A stretch of DNA of 23,242 nucleotides from a virus. The position numbers were made by a program, and so were the translations under genes. The number at the start of each line of letters is the position of its first letter. Within the stretch, counting starts at the first letter, position 1. Shown one piece after another: positions 1 through 5,710 of the stretch. The notes beneath the pieces are model-generated. The model saw only the letters and a program-made list of their open reading frames with translations. It searched no databases and had not been told where the DNA came from. The stretch covers positions 1 to 23,242 of IMG/VR virus record IMGVR_UViG_3300027996_000174; one strand, given 5' to 3'.

Positions 1-604
1 TAATATCTTCTATCTCTTGCTTGTACTCTTCATCTATGAAGCTATTATCCAAATAGGTGGTTTTATAGATAGATGCTTTTGATTCGGGGTTATCAAACAA
101 TCTTGCCTTTAACCAATGTAGATGACTAATAGGGTTGAACGTGATTATTATTTGCTTATAGTAAGACGTTATGCCTCTTAACCGTCTATTAAGCTCTGCA
201 AGGTCGTTTTCGTCCATTTCACTAGCTTCTTCTAGCCAAATGCCTGTTATCCCTTGAATAGACTTTAGTTTTTCTATGTCATCAAGCCCGAAGAATAAAA
301 GCATTGAACCATTCTTGTAGGTGATTGTCATATCTGATTTATTTATCTTAAAATCTTCACTAAGGTCTATCCAAGAGATAACGTCTTTGAATAGCTGGAA
401 TACTGATACTCTTAGAGTCTTTGCTACTTTACGTGTTATTAGAAACTTATGATTCTCTTCACTCATCATGCGAATTAATATCTTTTGTGCTGTAGTTACG
501 CTCTTTCCGCTACCTGCTCCACCATAGCTTACCAAGATACGCGTTTCATCGAAAAAGAAGTCTCTATGAGCCTTATTGACCCTTAGGTCGGGGATACTAC
601 TCAA
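1..604 (-). CDS. terL: Terminase large subunit, N-terminal part (runs off window)
   Basis: This is the ATPase/nuclease motor subunit that translocates phage DNA into the prohead and cuts it. Only the first 201 codons lie in the window, covering most of the ATPase domain. A Walker A motif GGAGSGKS is at residues 28-35, a Walker B-like IWLEEAS with the acidic pair is at about 122-128, and the coupling motif ITFNP is at 154-158, as in Terminase_3/PBSX-type large subunits. The frame opens after a TGA inside the terS end, so the only plausible start is TTG at 604-602, which overlaps the terS stop. The N-terminus from this start (MSSIPDLRVNKAHRDFF) has the usual length before Walker A. The nuclease domain is outside the window. 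Identity is firm; the start codon is inferred. Confidence 0.93.
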   Translation of the reverse strand, partial: MSSIPDLRVNKAHRDFFFDETRILVSYGGAGSGKSVTTAQKILIRMMSEENHKFLITRKVAKTLRVSVFQLFKDVISWIDLSEDFKINKSDMTITYKNGSMLLFFGLDDIEKLKSIQGITGIWLEEASEMDENDLAELNRRLRGITSYYKQIIITFNPISHLHWLKARLFDNPESKASIYKTTYLDNSFIDEEYKQEIEDI

Positions 605-1085
605 AAGTAACTTTCATGCTATTATCTGTATTGTTCTGCTGTGCGTTAGTGTTATTGATATCAATCTTATGAGAAGCTTGGGGATTTGCTATCGACTCTA
701 TATCCTTTATAGCTCCTGTTAGGTTTTTAATATTATTATGGTCGAAATTATCCTTGCTTTTAACGATAATCCCCTGCGCTAATTTCAATAGTTTCCTATT
801 GCCTTTTATTAAGTCATTATCCTCCATAGATGTGTCTATTTTTTCTATTATTATGCTCTCTAACTCAGGGTGTTTTGTGCCGACCTCATTAAGTGACCCT
901 AAACTGGCACTAATCCCCTCTATATCGGATTTGATGTATCCTTTTATTACCCACCCTTTCAAAGCTGCTTTATTTGTTAATTGCTTCTTTGTTATGCCAA
1001 ACTTTTTTGTTATTGAATTGCTATCAAGCCCGCCCTCATAAGCTACTTCGATTGCTTCCCAATTATACTTACTTGGTCTAGCCAT
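597..1085 (-). CDS. terS: Terminase small subunit
   Basis: This is a 162-residue protein directly upstream of the large terminase, overlapping it by a few bases. The N-terminus (MARPSKYNWEAIEVAYEGG, then SITKKFGITKKQLTNKAALKGW at about 24-45) is a helix-turn-helix typical of small terminase subunits that recognise the packaging site. The middle is helical and would form the oligomer. The C-terminus (about 135-160) is Asn/Gln-rich and probably disordered, and such tails often contact the large subunit. The role is assigned from the HTH, the length and the position next to terL; I see no residue signature that alone proves it. Confidence 0.82.
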   Translation of the reverse strand: MARPSKYNWEAIEVAYEGGLDSNSITKKFGITKKQLTNKAALKGWVIKGYIKSDIEGISASLGSLNEVGTKHPELESIIIEKIDTSMEDNDLIKGNRKLLKLAQGIIVKSKDNFDHNNIKNLTGAIKDIESIANPQASHKIDINNTNAQQNNTDNSMKVTFE

Positions 1086-1137
1086 GAGTCATTACCCATG
1101 ATGCTAAATGATGTGGGTTAAAGTATTTGCTACACAT
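1078..1137 (-). CDS. Possible 19-residue coupled peptide
   Basis: A 20-codon frame (MCSKYFNPHHLASWVMTHG) exactly fills the gap between the methyltransferase gene and terS. Its ATG overlaps the methyltransferase stop as TAATG, and its TAG lies inside the first codons of terS. It may be a true micro-ORF or simply a device that carries ribosomes from one gene to the next. No homology can be claimed and chance is possible at this length. Confidence 0.25.
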   Translation of the reverse strand: MCSKYFNPHHLASWVMTHG

Positions 1138-2354
1138 TAAGAGTTCTCTTCTTTGTAGGTATTCCATGATACTTCCTTGCCGTTTATTTTAATTGTGTCT
1201 ATTGAGGTGTAGTCGCAGTATCTTTGGATTATTACTTGAGCGTATTTTTCGTCTAGCTCCATGCCATAACATTTTCGAGTAAGGTTCTCGCTTGCAATAA
1301 GTGTACTTCCACTCCCTAAAAACAAGTCCATAACAATCTGTTTTGTTGTGCTACAGTTAAAAATACCTCTTTCCATAAGTTCCACAGGCTTCTGCGTTGG
1401 GTGAACATAAGTTGCGCCACCATCTTTACTTATGCTCCACACACTCCCTATTCTTTTATCTTTTAGAGTCTCTTTTCTATTCCATACTAAAGCAAGCTCA
1501 TAATCAGTTGCAAATGCTCCTTTTAAATCTCCAAGACCTCCACCACCTTTAGCCCAGACAACCATATTGGATAGTTTTCCAAATGGTTCTGTTATCTGTA
1601 GCCACTTTCCTAATACCTGATAAGAAGTCCACATAAAAATAAAACCTTTAGAATACTTTTGTACTAACGGTATCCACCCATCAAGAAACACATCATCATT
1701 TTTTATTACATCGTGATTGTCATTCATATTATTTGAGTAACTTACTCCGTATGGAGGATCAGTAAAAACCATGTCAGCCTTTTTCCCATCCATTAGCTTT
1801 ACAACATCATCTTCGCTAGTACTATCGCCACAAAGAACTCTATGCTGGAAGTTCATACCTAACTCTATTAAATCACCTCTCTTAATACATGGTTCATCGA
1901 CCAACTCAGGCACTTCATCTGCTTTACTATCATCTAAATCAACACCTAATCCATCTAAGTCTATATCTAACTCTTTAAGTTCTTCTAAATCAAACCCCAG
2001 TAAATCAATATCAAAGTTCATCTCTTGTAGTGCTTCGATTTCTACTTTTAAAAGTTCTTCATCCCATCCTGCATTTAAAGCCAGTTTGTTATCTGCAATA
2101 ATATAAGCTTTGGTTTGAGCCTCTGAAAGCCCTTTTAATATTATTGTGGGTACTTCTTCGAGTTGAAGCAGTTTCGCGCCCATAAGGCGACCATGGCCTG
2201 CTATTATCCCGTTATTTTCATCTATTAGTACGGGATTTGTAAAGCCGAACTCTTTTATGCTTGACGCTATCTGTTGCACTTGCTCGTCTGAATGGGTGCG
2301 CGTGTTGTTTATATATGGTATTAACTCGTTTATTTTACGTTGCTTTATTTCCAT
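1137..2354 (-). CDS. ParB-like domain fused to beta-class DNA methyltransferase
   Basis: This 405-residue protein transfers a methyl group from S-adenosylmethionine to an amino group of a DNA base (N6-adenine or N4-cytosine), probably to protect phage DNA from restriction. Residues 1-110 are a ParB/Srx-type domain (the segment IIAGHGRLMGAKLL is typical). An acidic Leu/Asp-rich linker follows at about 115-155. The methyltransferase domain has the catalytic DPPY motif at about 199-202, HPTQKP at about 318-323 and the SAM-binding FLGSGST at about 345-351. This motif IV before motif I order defines the beta class. The start could be GTG at 2357, but ATG at 2354 is better spaced from the AAAGG ribosome binding site. 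No restriction endonuclease gene is adjacent. The target sequence cannot be read from the protein. Confidence 0.93.
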   Translation of the reverse strand: MEIKQRKINELIPYINNTRTHSDEQVQQIASSIKEFGFTNPVLIDENNGIIAGHGRLMGAKLLQLEEVPTIILKGLSEAQTKAYIIADNKLALNAGWDEELLKVEIEALQEMNFDIDLLGFDLEELKELDIDLDGLGVDLDDSKADEVPELVDEPCIKRGDLIELGMNFQHRVLCGDSTSEDDVVKLMDGKKADMVFTDPPYGVSYSNNMNDNHDVIKNDDVFLDGWIPLVQKYSKGFIFMWTSYQVLGKWLQITEPFGKLSNMVVWAKGGGGLGDLKGAFATDYELALVWNRKETLKDKRIGSVWSISKDGGATYVHPTQKPVELMERGIFNCSTTKQIVMDLFLGSGSTLIASENLTRKCYGMELDEKYAQVIIQRYCDYTSIDTIKINGKEVSWNTYKEENS

Positions 2355-2400
2355 CACTCTGGCCTTTTATATTGTTGATACGTGTGCTTAATGCCATTAC

Positions 2401-2616
2401 TTATCCCATAAGAGGAAGTAATAGAGAACGATGCTCTACGCTTAACTCTTCTATTATACCCATAACAATTTCTTCAATCTTTAGTAATCTATCTGATTGA
2501 TATTCTTCTCTTGATAGTATGTATGGTATTCCAACAAAAGAAGCGTTAGAACGGTTTTTAAATGCTTCCAATTGCTCAGTTGTTAGTTCTTTGTCTGTAA
2601 TTAGTACTATTTCCAT
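2401..2616 (-). CDS. Small hypothetical protein, 71 aa
   Basis: I do not recognise this family. The protein begins with a beta-strand-like MEIVLITDKELT and then a helix (EQLEAFKNRS), and ends with a long amphipathic helix (about 40-70, KIEEIVMGIIEELSVEHRS). No Cys, no membrane segment and no catalytic motif are visible. It starts four bases after the stop of the upstream 62-residue gene and so is probably translated from the same message. The beta-helix order would fit a small phage regulator or inhibitor, but this is only a guess. Confidence 0.7.
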   Translation of the reverse strand: MEIVLITDKELTTEQLEAFKNRSNASFVGIPYILSREEYQSDRLLKIEEIVMGIIEELSVEHRSLLLPLMG

Positions 2617-2619
2617 AAT

Positions 2620-2808
2620 TTAGCCTTCTTCTTTTTCTCTTTCGTCTAATTGTTTATTTGTCATATATACCAATTCGTTTAAAGTTACTTCCTTGCCTAT
2701 GTCTTCTGTAAGTGCTGTGAGCAAATGTCTTGTTAATAAACTCCATTCTTCTGCTGCTTTCATTGTTGTACCGGTTATATTTACTTTTTCGTCTTCACAT
2801 TTTATCAT
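2620..2808 (-). CDS. Small hypothetical protein, 62 aa
   Basis: This is an acidic, helical protein of unknown function (MIKCEDEKVNITGTTMKAAE..., then LLTRHLLTALTEDIGKEVTL). The open frame extends to a TTG at 2844, but that codon has no ribosome binding site. The ATG at 2808 sits about ten bases after AAAGGA, so I choose it. The C-terminus is highly charged (KQLDEREKEEG). It is followed within four bases by the 71-residue gene. Confidence 0.65.
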   Translation of the reverse strand: MIKCEDEKVNITGTTMKAAEEWSLLTRHLLTALTEDIGKEVTLNELVYMTNKQLDEREKEEG

Positions 2809-2862
2809 CTTATTGATTCCTTTTTTTGCAACTTGTATTGACAAGTTTTTGTTTATTGTGTT

Positions 2863-2931
2863 CTACGTAAACACTCTAGCAATAAACGCTAAAATTACTA
2901 TTGTTATAGCTATGTATATCATTTTAATCAT
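2863..2931 (-). CDS. Possible 22-residue membrane peptide
   Basis: A 23-codon frame encodes one hydrophobic helix flanked by Lys and Arg (MIKMIYIAITIVILAFIAR...). It overlaps by ATGA the stop of an even shorter 10-codon frame (MKLEFEKVEL) that lies between it and the upstream 71-residue gene. Small coupled membrane peptides recur in this genome, which raises the chance that this one is expressed. Confidence 0.4.
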   Translation of the reverse strand: MIKMIYIAITIVILAFIARVFT

Positions 2932-2956
2932 AACTCAACCTTTTCAAATTCTAATT

Positions 2957-3172
2957 TCATAACGAGCCTTTTTCCATAAGCCAATTTGCCACTTCTTCAC
3001 ACCCTATCTCTTCTAGTAGGTCTTTGTTTTCTATGTATTGTACTATGTCGCTAGGCTCAAGGTCTGCTATAAAGCTTGACCTTGCATTACCTATTGTTAG
3101 AGTGACCTCTCTATCCATGTAATTTGTATCTATATCAACGTTTTCGCATTCTATTGTTAATTGTTCTATCAT
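2957..3172 (-). CDS. Small acidic hypothetical protein, 71 aa, with structured leader
   Basis: This unknown protein is very acidic, with a predicted beta-strand N-terminal half (MIEQLTIECENVDIDTN, REVTLTIGNARSSFIADL) and a helical C-terminal half that ends VANWLMEKGSL. It is the first gene after a clear promoter and a structured leader. Its strong Shine-Dalgarno AGGAGG (3188-3183) lies ten bases before the ATG and is fully inside one arm of a 10-bp inverted repeat, so translation is probably regulated. An acidic beta/alpha protein placed early after a promoter is compatible with a host-interacting or DNA-mimic role, but no such function is shown. Confidence 0.72.
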   Translation of the reverse strand: MIEQLTIECENVDIDTNYMDREVTLTIGNARSSFIADLEPSDIVQYIENKDLLEEIGCEEVANWLMEKGSL

Positions 3173-3182
3173 TGTGGGGTGT

Positions 3183-3262
3183 CCTCCTACAGACTGTGTA
3201 TCTTTAAAAAACGACTGCTCTTTAGCCTGTAGGAGGTATTAAGAGAAGCAGTCTTTTAAAGA
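3183..3262 (-). promoter_or_regulatory. Structured 5' leader with interleaved inverted repeats
   Basis: Two inverted repeats interlock in the order A-B-A'-B' along the minus-strand transcript. A is 3262-3247 and A' is 3219-3201: GACTGCT pairs with AGCAGTC, extended by TCTTTAAAA with TTTTAAAGA across a 3-base bulge. B (3236-3227, CCTCCTACAG) is a perfect complement of B' (3192-3183, CTGTAGGAGG), which contains the Shine-Dalgarno of the downstream 71-residue gene. The A stem is followed by a T-run, as in an intrinsic terminator. The two pairings could form a pseudoknot or alternate with each other. Both arms are seen directly; the regulatory role is inferred. Confidence 0.7.
3201..3262 (-). terminator. 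Probable bidirectional intrinsic terminator within the leader
   Basis: The stem GACTGCT/AGCAGTC (3247-3253 with 3213-3219) is bordered by an A-run on one side and a T-run on the other, so it reads as a U-tract terminator on either strand. The loop is long (27 bases) and holds the anti-Shine-Dalgarno sequence. The long loop makes it weaker than a standard terminator, which fits an attenuator. Confidence 0.45.
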
Positions 3263-3297
3263 TTCTTGTTAGCTAACCAAGTGATTAGCACTTTGAT

Positions 3298-3328
3298 ATT
3301 ATACCCTATTTTGTGACGTTTGCGTCAA
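3298..3328 (-). promoter_or_regulatory. Promoter with overlapping palindromic operator
   Basis: On the minus strand TTGACG (3328-3323) is followed by a 19-base spacer and a perfect TATAAT (3303-3298). The spacer is two bases longer than the sigma-70 optimum. A palindrome TGACG-N4-CGTCA (3314-3327) overlaps the -35 element and would be a natural repressor site. The promoter lies over the last codons of the 48-residue gene and would drive the structured leader and the genes below it. Confidence 0.6.
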
Positions 3329-3452
3329 CTATTGAGGTATTTTTATCAATATTTATACTATTTAATTTCTTTTGATTTTCTATAATTGTAGGTATAAATG
3401 ACAACGCAAATATAACTAAAACAAGAACAATACTTATCTCGCCTCTTCTCAT
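3306..3452 (-). CDS. Small membrane-anchored protein, 48 aa
   Basis: The 48-residue frame starts at an ATG with a good ribosome binding site (AAAGG, nine bases upstream). The N-terminus is two Arg residues, then a hydrophobic segment (about 6-24, ISIVLVLVIFALSFIPTII), then a polar tail of about 24 residues rich in Asn and Lys. It looks like a single-pass inner membrane protein with the tail outside the membrane, or a signal-anchor. The function is unknown. Its 3' end carries the promoter for the next transcript. Confidence 0.62.
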   Translation of the reverse strand: MRRGEISIVLVLVIFALSFIPTIIENQKKLNSINIDKNTSIVDANVTK

Positions 3453-3472
3453 AACAATAACCTTTCGTTTAG

Positions 3473-3489
3473 CTAGGTGTTACCCTAGC
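3473..3489. repeat. Imperfect palindrome CTAGGTGTTACCCTAGC (copy 1)
   Basis: This hairpin-forming dyad (GCTAGG at 3472-3477 with CCTAGC at 3484-3489) spans the stop codon of the Cys-rich 81-residue gene. Fourteen of its 17 bases match a second dyad at 10108-10124. It may be a protein binding site or an RNA processing signal. Confidence 0.4.
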
Positions 3490-3725
3490 GTGTTAAGTGA
3501 ATGGTAGCTACATGAAAAGCTTCCATTTACATCTTGCTCGCCTCTTTTGATAGCTAGCGCATTGACAAACATTATAACGCTACATCTTGGCTGATATTTA
3601 CAGTTATTGCAGTTATCAGCCTTATTGTCTAAGAAAAATAGGTTTTCTTGTTCTTGTGGTGGTGCATCTGTGATATTTTCGTCTATCTCTTCATATCCTA
3701 TTTCGTCTAACTCTTCTTTAGTCAT
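3480..3725 (-). CDS. Small Cys-rich probable zinc-binding protein, 81 aa
   Basis: The N-terminal half is acidic (MTKEELDEIGYEEIDENI). The C-terminal half holds four Cys in the pattern DNCNNCKYQPRC...FSCSYH (about 38-74), which resembles a small metal or Fe-S site. The function is unknown. A ribosome binding site AAAAGGA precedes the ATG, which overlaps the upstream stop by ATGA. The 67-residue gene at 4381-4584 carries a similar scatter of Cys pairs, so both may belong to a class of small phage zinc proteins. Confidence 0.72.
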   Translation of the reverse strand: MTKEELDEIGYEEIDENITDAPPQEQENLFFLDNKADNCNNCKYQPRCSVIMFVNALAIKRGEQDVNGSFSCSYHSLNTLG

Positions 3726-3982
3726 TTTGTTTCCTTTTCATAAGTTAAATCAAATATATCAGGCTTACACGGGTAACACTCTCCTTGTATGCCTTTGATA
3801 ATATAGTCACCATTGATAGCTAGATGAATACCTTCTAGTGTATGTATCTTAAATCCCTCGTGATCCCACAGGGCTGTTCTTCCTTCTGATGTTGCAAATT
3901 CAATACATTCTCTTAAATTTATGTATTCAAAATACTGTATCGCTTCTATAATAACTGGTTTTTTTCTGTATTTGTATATCAT
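3722..3982 (-). CDS. Conserved phage protein, 86 aa (YKYRKKPV...KPDIF type)
   Basis: The protein begins MIYKYRKKPVIIEAIQY and ends with GDYIIKGIQGECYPCKPDIF, the hallmark of a very common small phage protein found in many tailed phages, whose biochemical role is not established. The open frame extends 26 codons further upstream, but that part lies inside the HNH gene. The ATG at 3982 overlaps the HNH stop by ATGA and has AAGGGA just upstream, so I choose it. The expected beta-rich fold is short and compact. Confidence 0.8.
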   Translation of the reverse strand: MIYKYRKKPVIIEAIQYFEYINLRECIEFATSEGRTALWDHEGFKIHTLEGIHLAINGDYIIKGIQGECYPCKPDIFDLTYEKETK

Positions 3983-4326
3983 TTTATTTCCCTTAAATAA
4001 TCTTGATATATGCTGTCCGCATAGCCGTTTTGTAAGTCCATGGAAAAGGTTTCTCTCCAAAGACTAGGGTTTCCATGAGGGCTTAACTTTCCATTTCGGT
4101 GGTGTTCATTTCCACACAATGGTATTAGCCTCTTATGATCCTTCTTGTCCGTACTGTCTCGCTTTACATGATGCCACTCTATACCATTCTGCTTTCCACA
4201 TACGAAGCATGGGTACTGCTGATAGTGTAGCCAAGTTAAATACTCACCATCATTACTAATAAAAGATACTGGTGTATCATCTCTTATTCTACCGTGTCTT
4301 TTGGTTTGTGATTTTTTAGTTAGCAT
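3979..4326 (-). CDS. HNH nuclease-like protein, DUF968/Ref type
   Basis: This 115-residue protein has a zinc/His motif arrangement: CFVC at 40-43, EWHH at 50-53, then LCGNEHHRNGKLSPHG at about 70-85. This is the layout of DUF968 and the RecA-dependent nuclease Ref, in which the His-Cys cluster binds metal and the two central His act in DNA cleavage. The C-terminus (SLWRETFSMDLQNGYADSI) also fits, as Ref-like proteins end in a short helical segment after the HNH core. A role in recombination or DNA processing is expected. It overlaps the 86-residue gene by ATGA. HNH membership is strong; the Ref-like assignment is moderate. Confidence 0.75.
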   Translation of the reverse strand: MLTKKSQTKRHGRIRDDTPVSFISNDGEYLTWLHYQQYPCFVCGKQNGIEWHHVKRDSTDKKDHKRLIPLCGNEHHRNGKLSPHGNPSLWRETFSMDLQNGYADSIYQDYLREIK

Positions 4327-4327
4327 G

Positions 4328-4381
4328 TTATCTACCTTTAAAAATTAGTGCTGCTTTTTCTGCGTACTCTTTAATTGTCAT
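4328..4381 (-). CDS. Possible 17-residue coupled peptide
   Basis: An 18-codon frame (MTIKEYAEKAALIFKGR) starts with TAATG at the stop of the 67-residue Cys-rich gene and ends just before the HNH gene. It would form a single basic amphipathic helix. It may only serve translational coupling. Confidence is low because of its length. Confidence 0.25.
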   Translation of the reverse strand: MTIKEYAEKAALIFKGR

Positions 4382-4581
4382 TATTCCTCTTCCCAGTTTG
4401 AAAAAATGTAGCATCCTCTACATGGGTCTTTGTTTATATCTATATCACCATGCAAACAATTCAAGCACTCTTTCACATCACAACCATCATCTATATGATG
4501 TATTGTATTATTTGTCATACACACTCCGTCAACTACTATTTCTAGTGGCTTGAAATGCTCACAATCTCTACATGTTTTCAT
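4381..4581 (-). CDS. Small Cys-rich protein, 66 aa
   Basis: Eight Cys fall mostly in pairs (CRDC near the N-terminus; VCMTN; CDVKECLNC; CRGC near the C-terminus) in a 66-residue chain, which points to one or two zinc or Fe-S sites. His residues (EHF, IHHIDD) could share in metal binding. GTG at 4584 or ATG at 4581 could start it; ATG is better spaced from AGAGGG. The function is not known. The gene start overlaps the end of a 34-residue membrane peptide gene. Confidence 0.72.
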   Translation of the reverse strand: MKTCRDCEHFKPLEIVVDGVCMTNNTIHHIDDGCDVKECLNCLHGDIDINKDPCRGCYIFSNWEEE

Positions 4582-4672
4582 CACTAGACCCTCTTGTCAT
4601 TCTGTATGTTATGTACATAAAAGATATAACGCCCATAATGGCCATTGCTGCATCTTTATCGCTCCAATACAT
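4568..4672 (-). CDS. Small membrane protein, 34 aa
   Basis: The frame begins with TAATG exactly at the stop of the 68-residue gene upstream and ends overlapping the start of the Cys-rich gene. The product has a short polar N-terminus (MYWSDKDAA), one hydrophobic helix (about 9-23, MAIMGVISFMYITY) and a polar tail (RMTRGSSDENM). The coupling at both ends and the charge distribution (acidic before, basic after the helix) support a real single-pass membrane peptide. The function is unknown. Confidence 0.6.
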   Translation of the reverse strand: MYWSDKDAAMAIMGVISFMYITYRMTRGSSDENM

Positions 4673-4878
4673 TAATCTATCTTTATAGAGCTACTTACTG
4701 CCATAGCGTCCACCGTATCTCTTAGTTCAAGCTGTCTGTTTTCAACTGCTCTTAGTATATATTCTTTTGCTTTTCCTGCTATCTCTGATAAAGATAGTTT
4801 CTGCATAAATAACGTGAGTTCATTTATGTTCATTACACCTATCTTTTCATACTGTGCATTTAGTTGTTTTTGGTTCAT
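4672..4878 (-). CDS. Small hypothetical protein, 68 aa
   Basis: This is an all-helical protein of unknown function (MNQKQLNAQYEKIGV, then MNINELTLFMQKLSL, then AGKAKEYILRAVENRQLEL). The ATG overlaps the stop of the 144-residue gene by ATGA, and GAGGG lies upstream. No known motif is seen. Its helix-turn-helix-like spacing is not strong enough to call DNA binding. Confidence 0.68.
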   Translation of the reverse strand: MNQKQLNAQYEKIGVMNINELTLFMQKLSLSEIAGKAKEYILRAVENRQLELRDTVDAMAVSSSIKID

Positions 4879-5309
4879 TTTTTTCCCTCGTCATATAAAT
4901 ATTTATTCATTACTTCTACGTATTTGTCCGCTACTTTATATGCATTTTTAGTAAGCTCTTGGCTGCTATCATGCTTAGAGGATAGTGAAACTATCCATCT
5001 TTCGAGTTCGCCTTTTTTACCTACAAATACATCTAACTTCTCTTTTCTTGAATAATAAAACGTTTCTATCATCGCAGGCAATCCAACGTCTACTACCGCT
5101 TCTGTAAAAAATTCTGCCGTTTTGTCCCATATTTTATTTTTTGATGTCTGGATGCATATTTGTCTAGATGGACTCATTTTATTAAACTGAATAGCTGTCA
5201 ACCTAGCAATCTCTGTTACTGATTGTGGCTTATCTAGTGTCTTTTGGAGTTCTGTTGACATAGCCCATAGCATTGAGCTAATAACTGCCGTTTGTGCGTC
5301 TATCTTCAC
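4875..5309 (-). CDS. Hypothetical protein, 144 aa
   Basis: This is a mostly helical protein of unknown function. It starts at GTG (5309), which overlaps the upstream stop as GTGA and has AGGGA upstream. The middle (TEAVVDVGLPAMIETFYYSRKEKL, about 69-92) is hydrophobic but not a clear membrane segment. The C-terminus is Lys/Tyr-rich (YKVADKYVEVMNKYLYDEGKK). I see no catalytic or metal-binding pattern. It belongs to the tight cluster of small accessory genes at 2401-5645. Confidence 0.7.
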   Translation of the reverse strand: MKIDAQTAVISSMLWAMSTELQKTLDKPQSVTEIARLTAIQFNKMSPSRQICIQTSKNKIWDKTAEFFTEAVVDVGLPAMIETFYYSRKEKLDVFVGKKGELERWIVSLSSKHDSSQELTKNAYKVADKYVEVMNKYLYDEGKK

Positions 5310-5512
5310 AATGATTCCCTAACAAACTCTATGAAGTCATAATCTAAACCATGCCTTTTTGTTATAGAATCAAATAGAGCCTTAACGTCTTCAATGTCCC
5401 CAAGGAGTACGTCTTCCAATTCTTCCATCATGTTTTCAAAAGCCTCTGATTTCTTTTCTTCCTCTTTTAAATGAGCATCTAACGACTCAGTATTTGCGCA
5501 TATTTCATCCAT
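5306..5512 (-). CDS. Small acidic hypothetical protein, 68 aa
   Basis: This is a strongly acidic helical protein (HLKEEEKKSEAFENMMEEL and VLLGDIEDVKALFDS). The function is unknown. Its ATG lies inside the last codons of the 46-residue gene upstream, and its stop overlaps the GTG start of the next gene, so all three are probably co-translated. The acidity and size are compatible with a protein-binding inhibitor or DNA mimic, but nothing in the sequence proves this. Confidence 0.68.
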   Translation of the reverse strand: MDEICANTESLDAHLKEEEKKSEAFENMMEELEDVLLGDIEDVKALFDSITKRHGLDYDFIEFVRESL

Positions 5513-5645
5513 CTAGTTCAGCCTTTCCAAGGTCTGCTAAATGCTGTGTATATGCTCTAATGCTCATCTTTTTTGCTTTGGCTTGTTTAAGTATTTGCTT
5601 TTTGGTATCCAAGAATACTTGAATTGATTTTAGTTGTTTTTCCAT
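5505..5645 (-). CDS. Small basic helical protein, 46 aa
   Basis: The 46-residue frame starts at an ATG about nine bases after AAAGGG and ends inside the start of the acidic 68-residue gene. The product is Lys-rich and helical (EKQLKSIQVFLDTKKQILK, then AKKMSIRAYTQHLADLGKAE). A basic protein directly coupled to an acidic one may form a complex (inference). No family is recognised. Confidence 0.6.
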   Translation of the reverse strand: MEKQLKSIQVFLDTKKQILKQAKAKKMSIRAYTQHLADLGKAELDG

Positions 5646-5688
5646 GTTCTTACCCTTTATAAAACATAGTTTACAATAAGCTACATTA

Positions 5689-5710
5689 GTTTAACCTTAA
5701 ACGTTTAACG
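5689..5710. promoter_or_regulatory. Palindromic GTTTAAC repeat cluster
   Basis: The segment contains GTTTAAC twice as a direct repeat (5689-5695 and 5703-5709) with the inverted TTAAAC between them. The perfect 12-bp palindrome TTAAACGTTTAA (5697-5708) overlaps the stop of the VRR-NUC gene. It may be a repressor or activator site for the small gene cluster that follows. AT-rich sequence makes such palindromes more likely by chance. Confidence 0.35.

Noticed and set aside
754-1041. Plus-strand 95-codon frame opposite terS
   Set aside because: It is the antisense of a well-supported gene, has a composition typical of a reversed frame and no ribosome binding site.
2337-2396. 20-residue frame between the 71-residue gene and the methyltransferase
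   Set aside because: It runs into the methyltransferase gene, has no ribosome binding site and is of chance length.
3979-4060. Longer upstream start for the 86-residue protein
   Set aside because: The extra 26 residues would come from antisense-like reading of the HNH gene, and the internal ATG has both a ribosome binding site and ATGA coupling.
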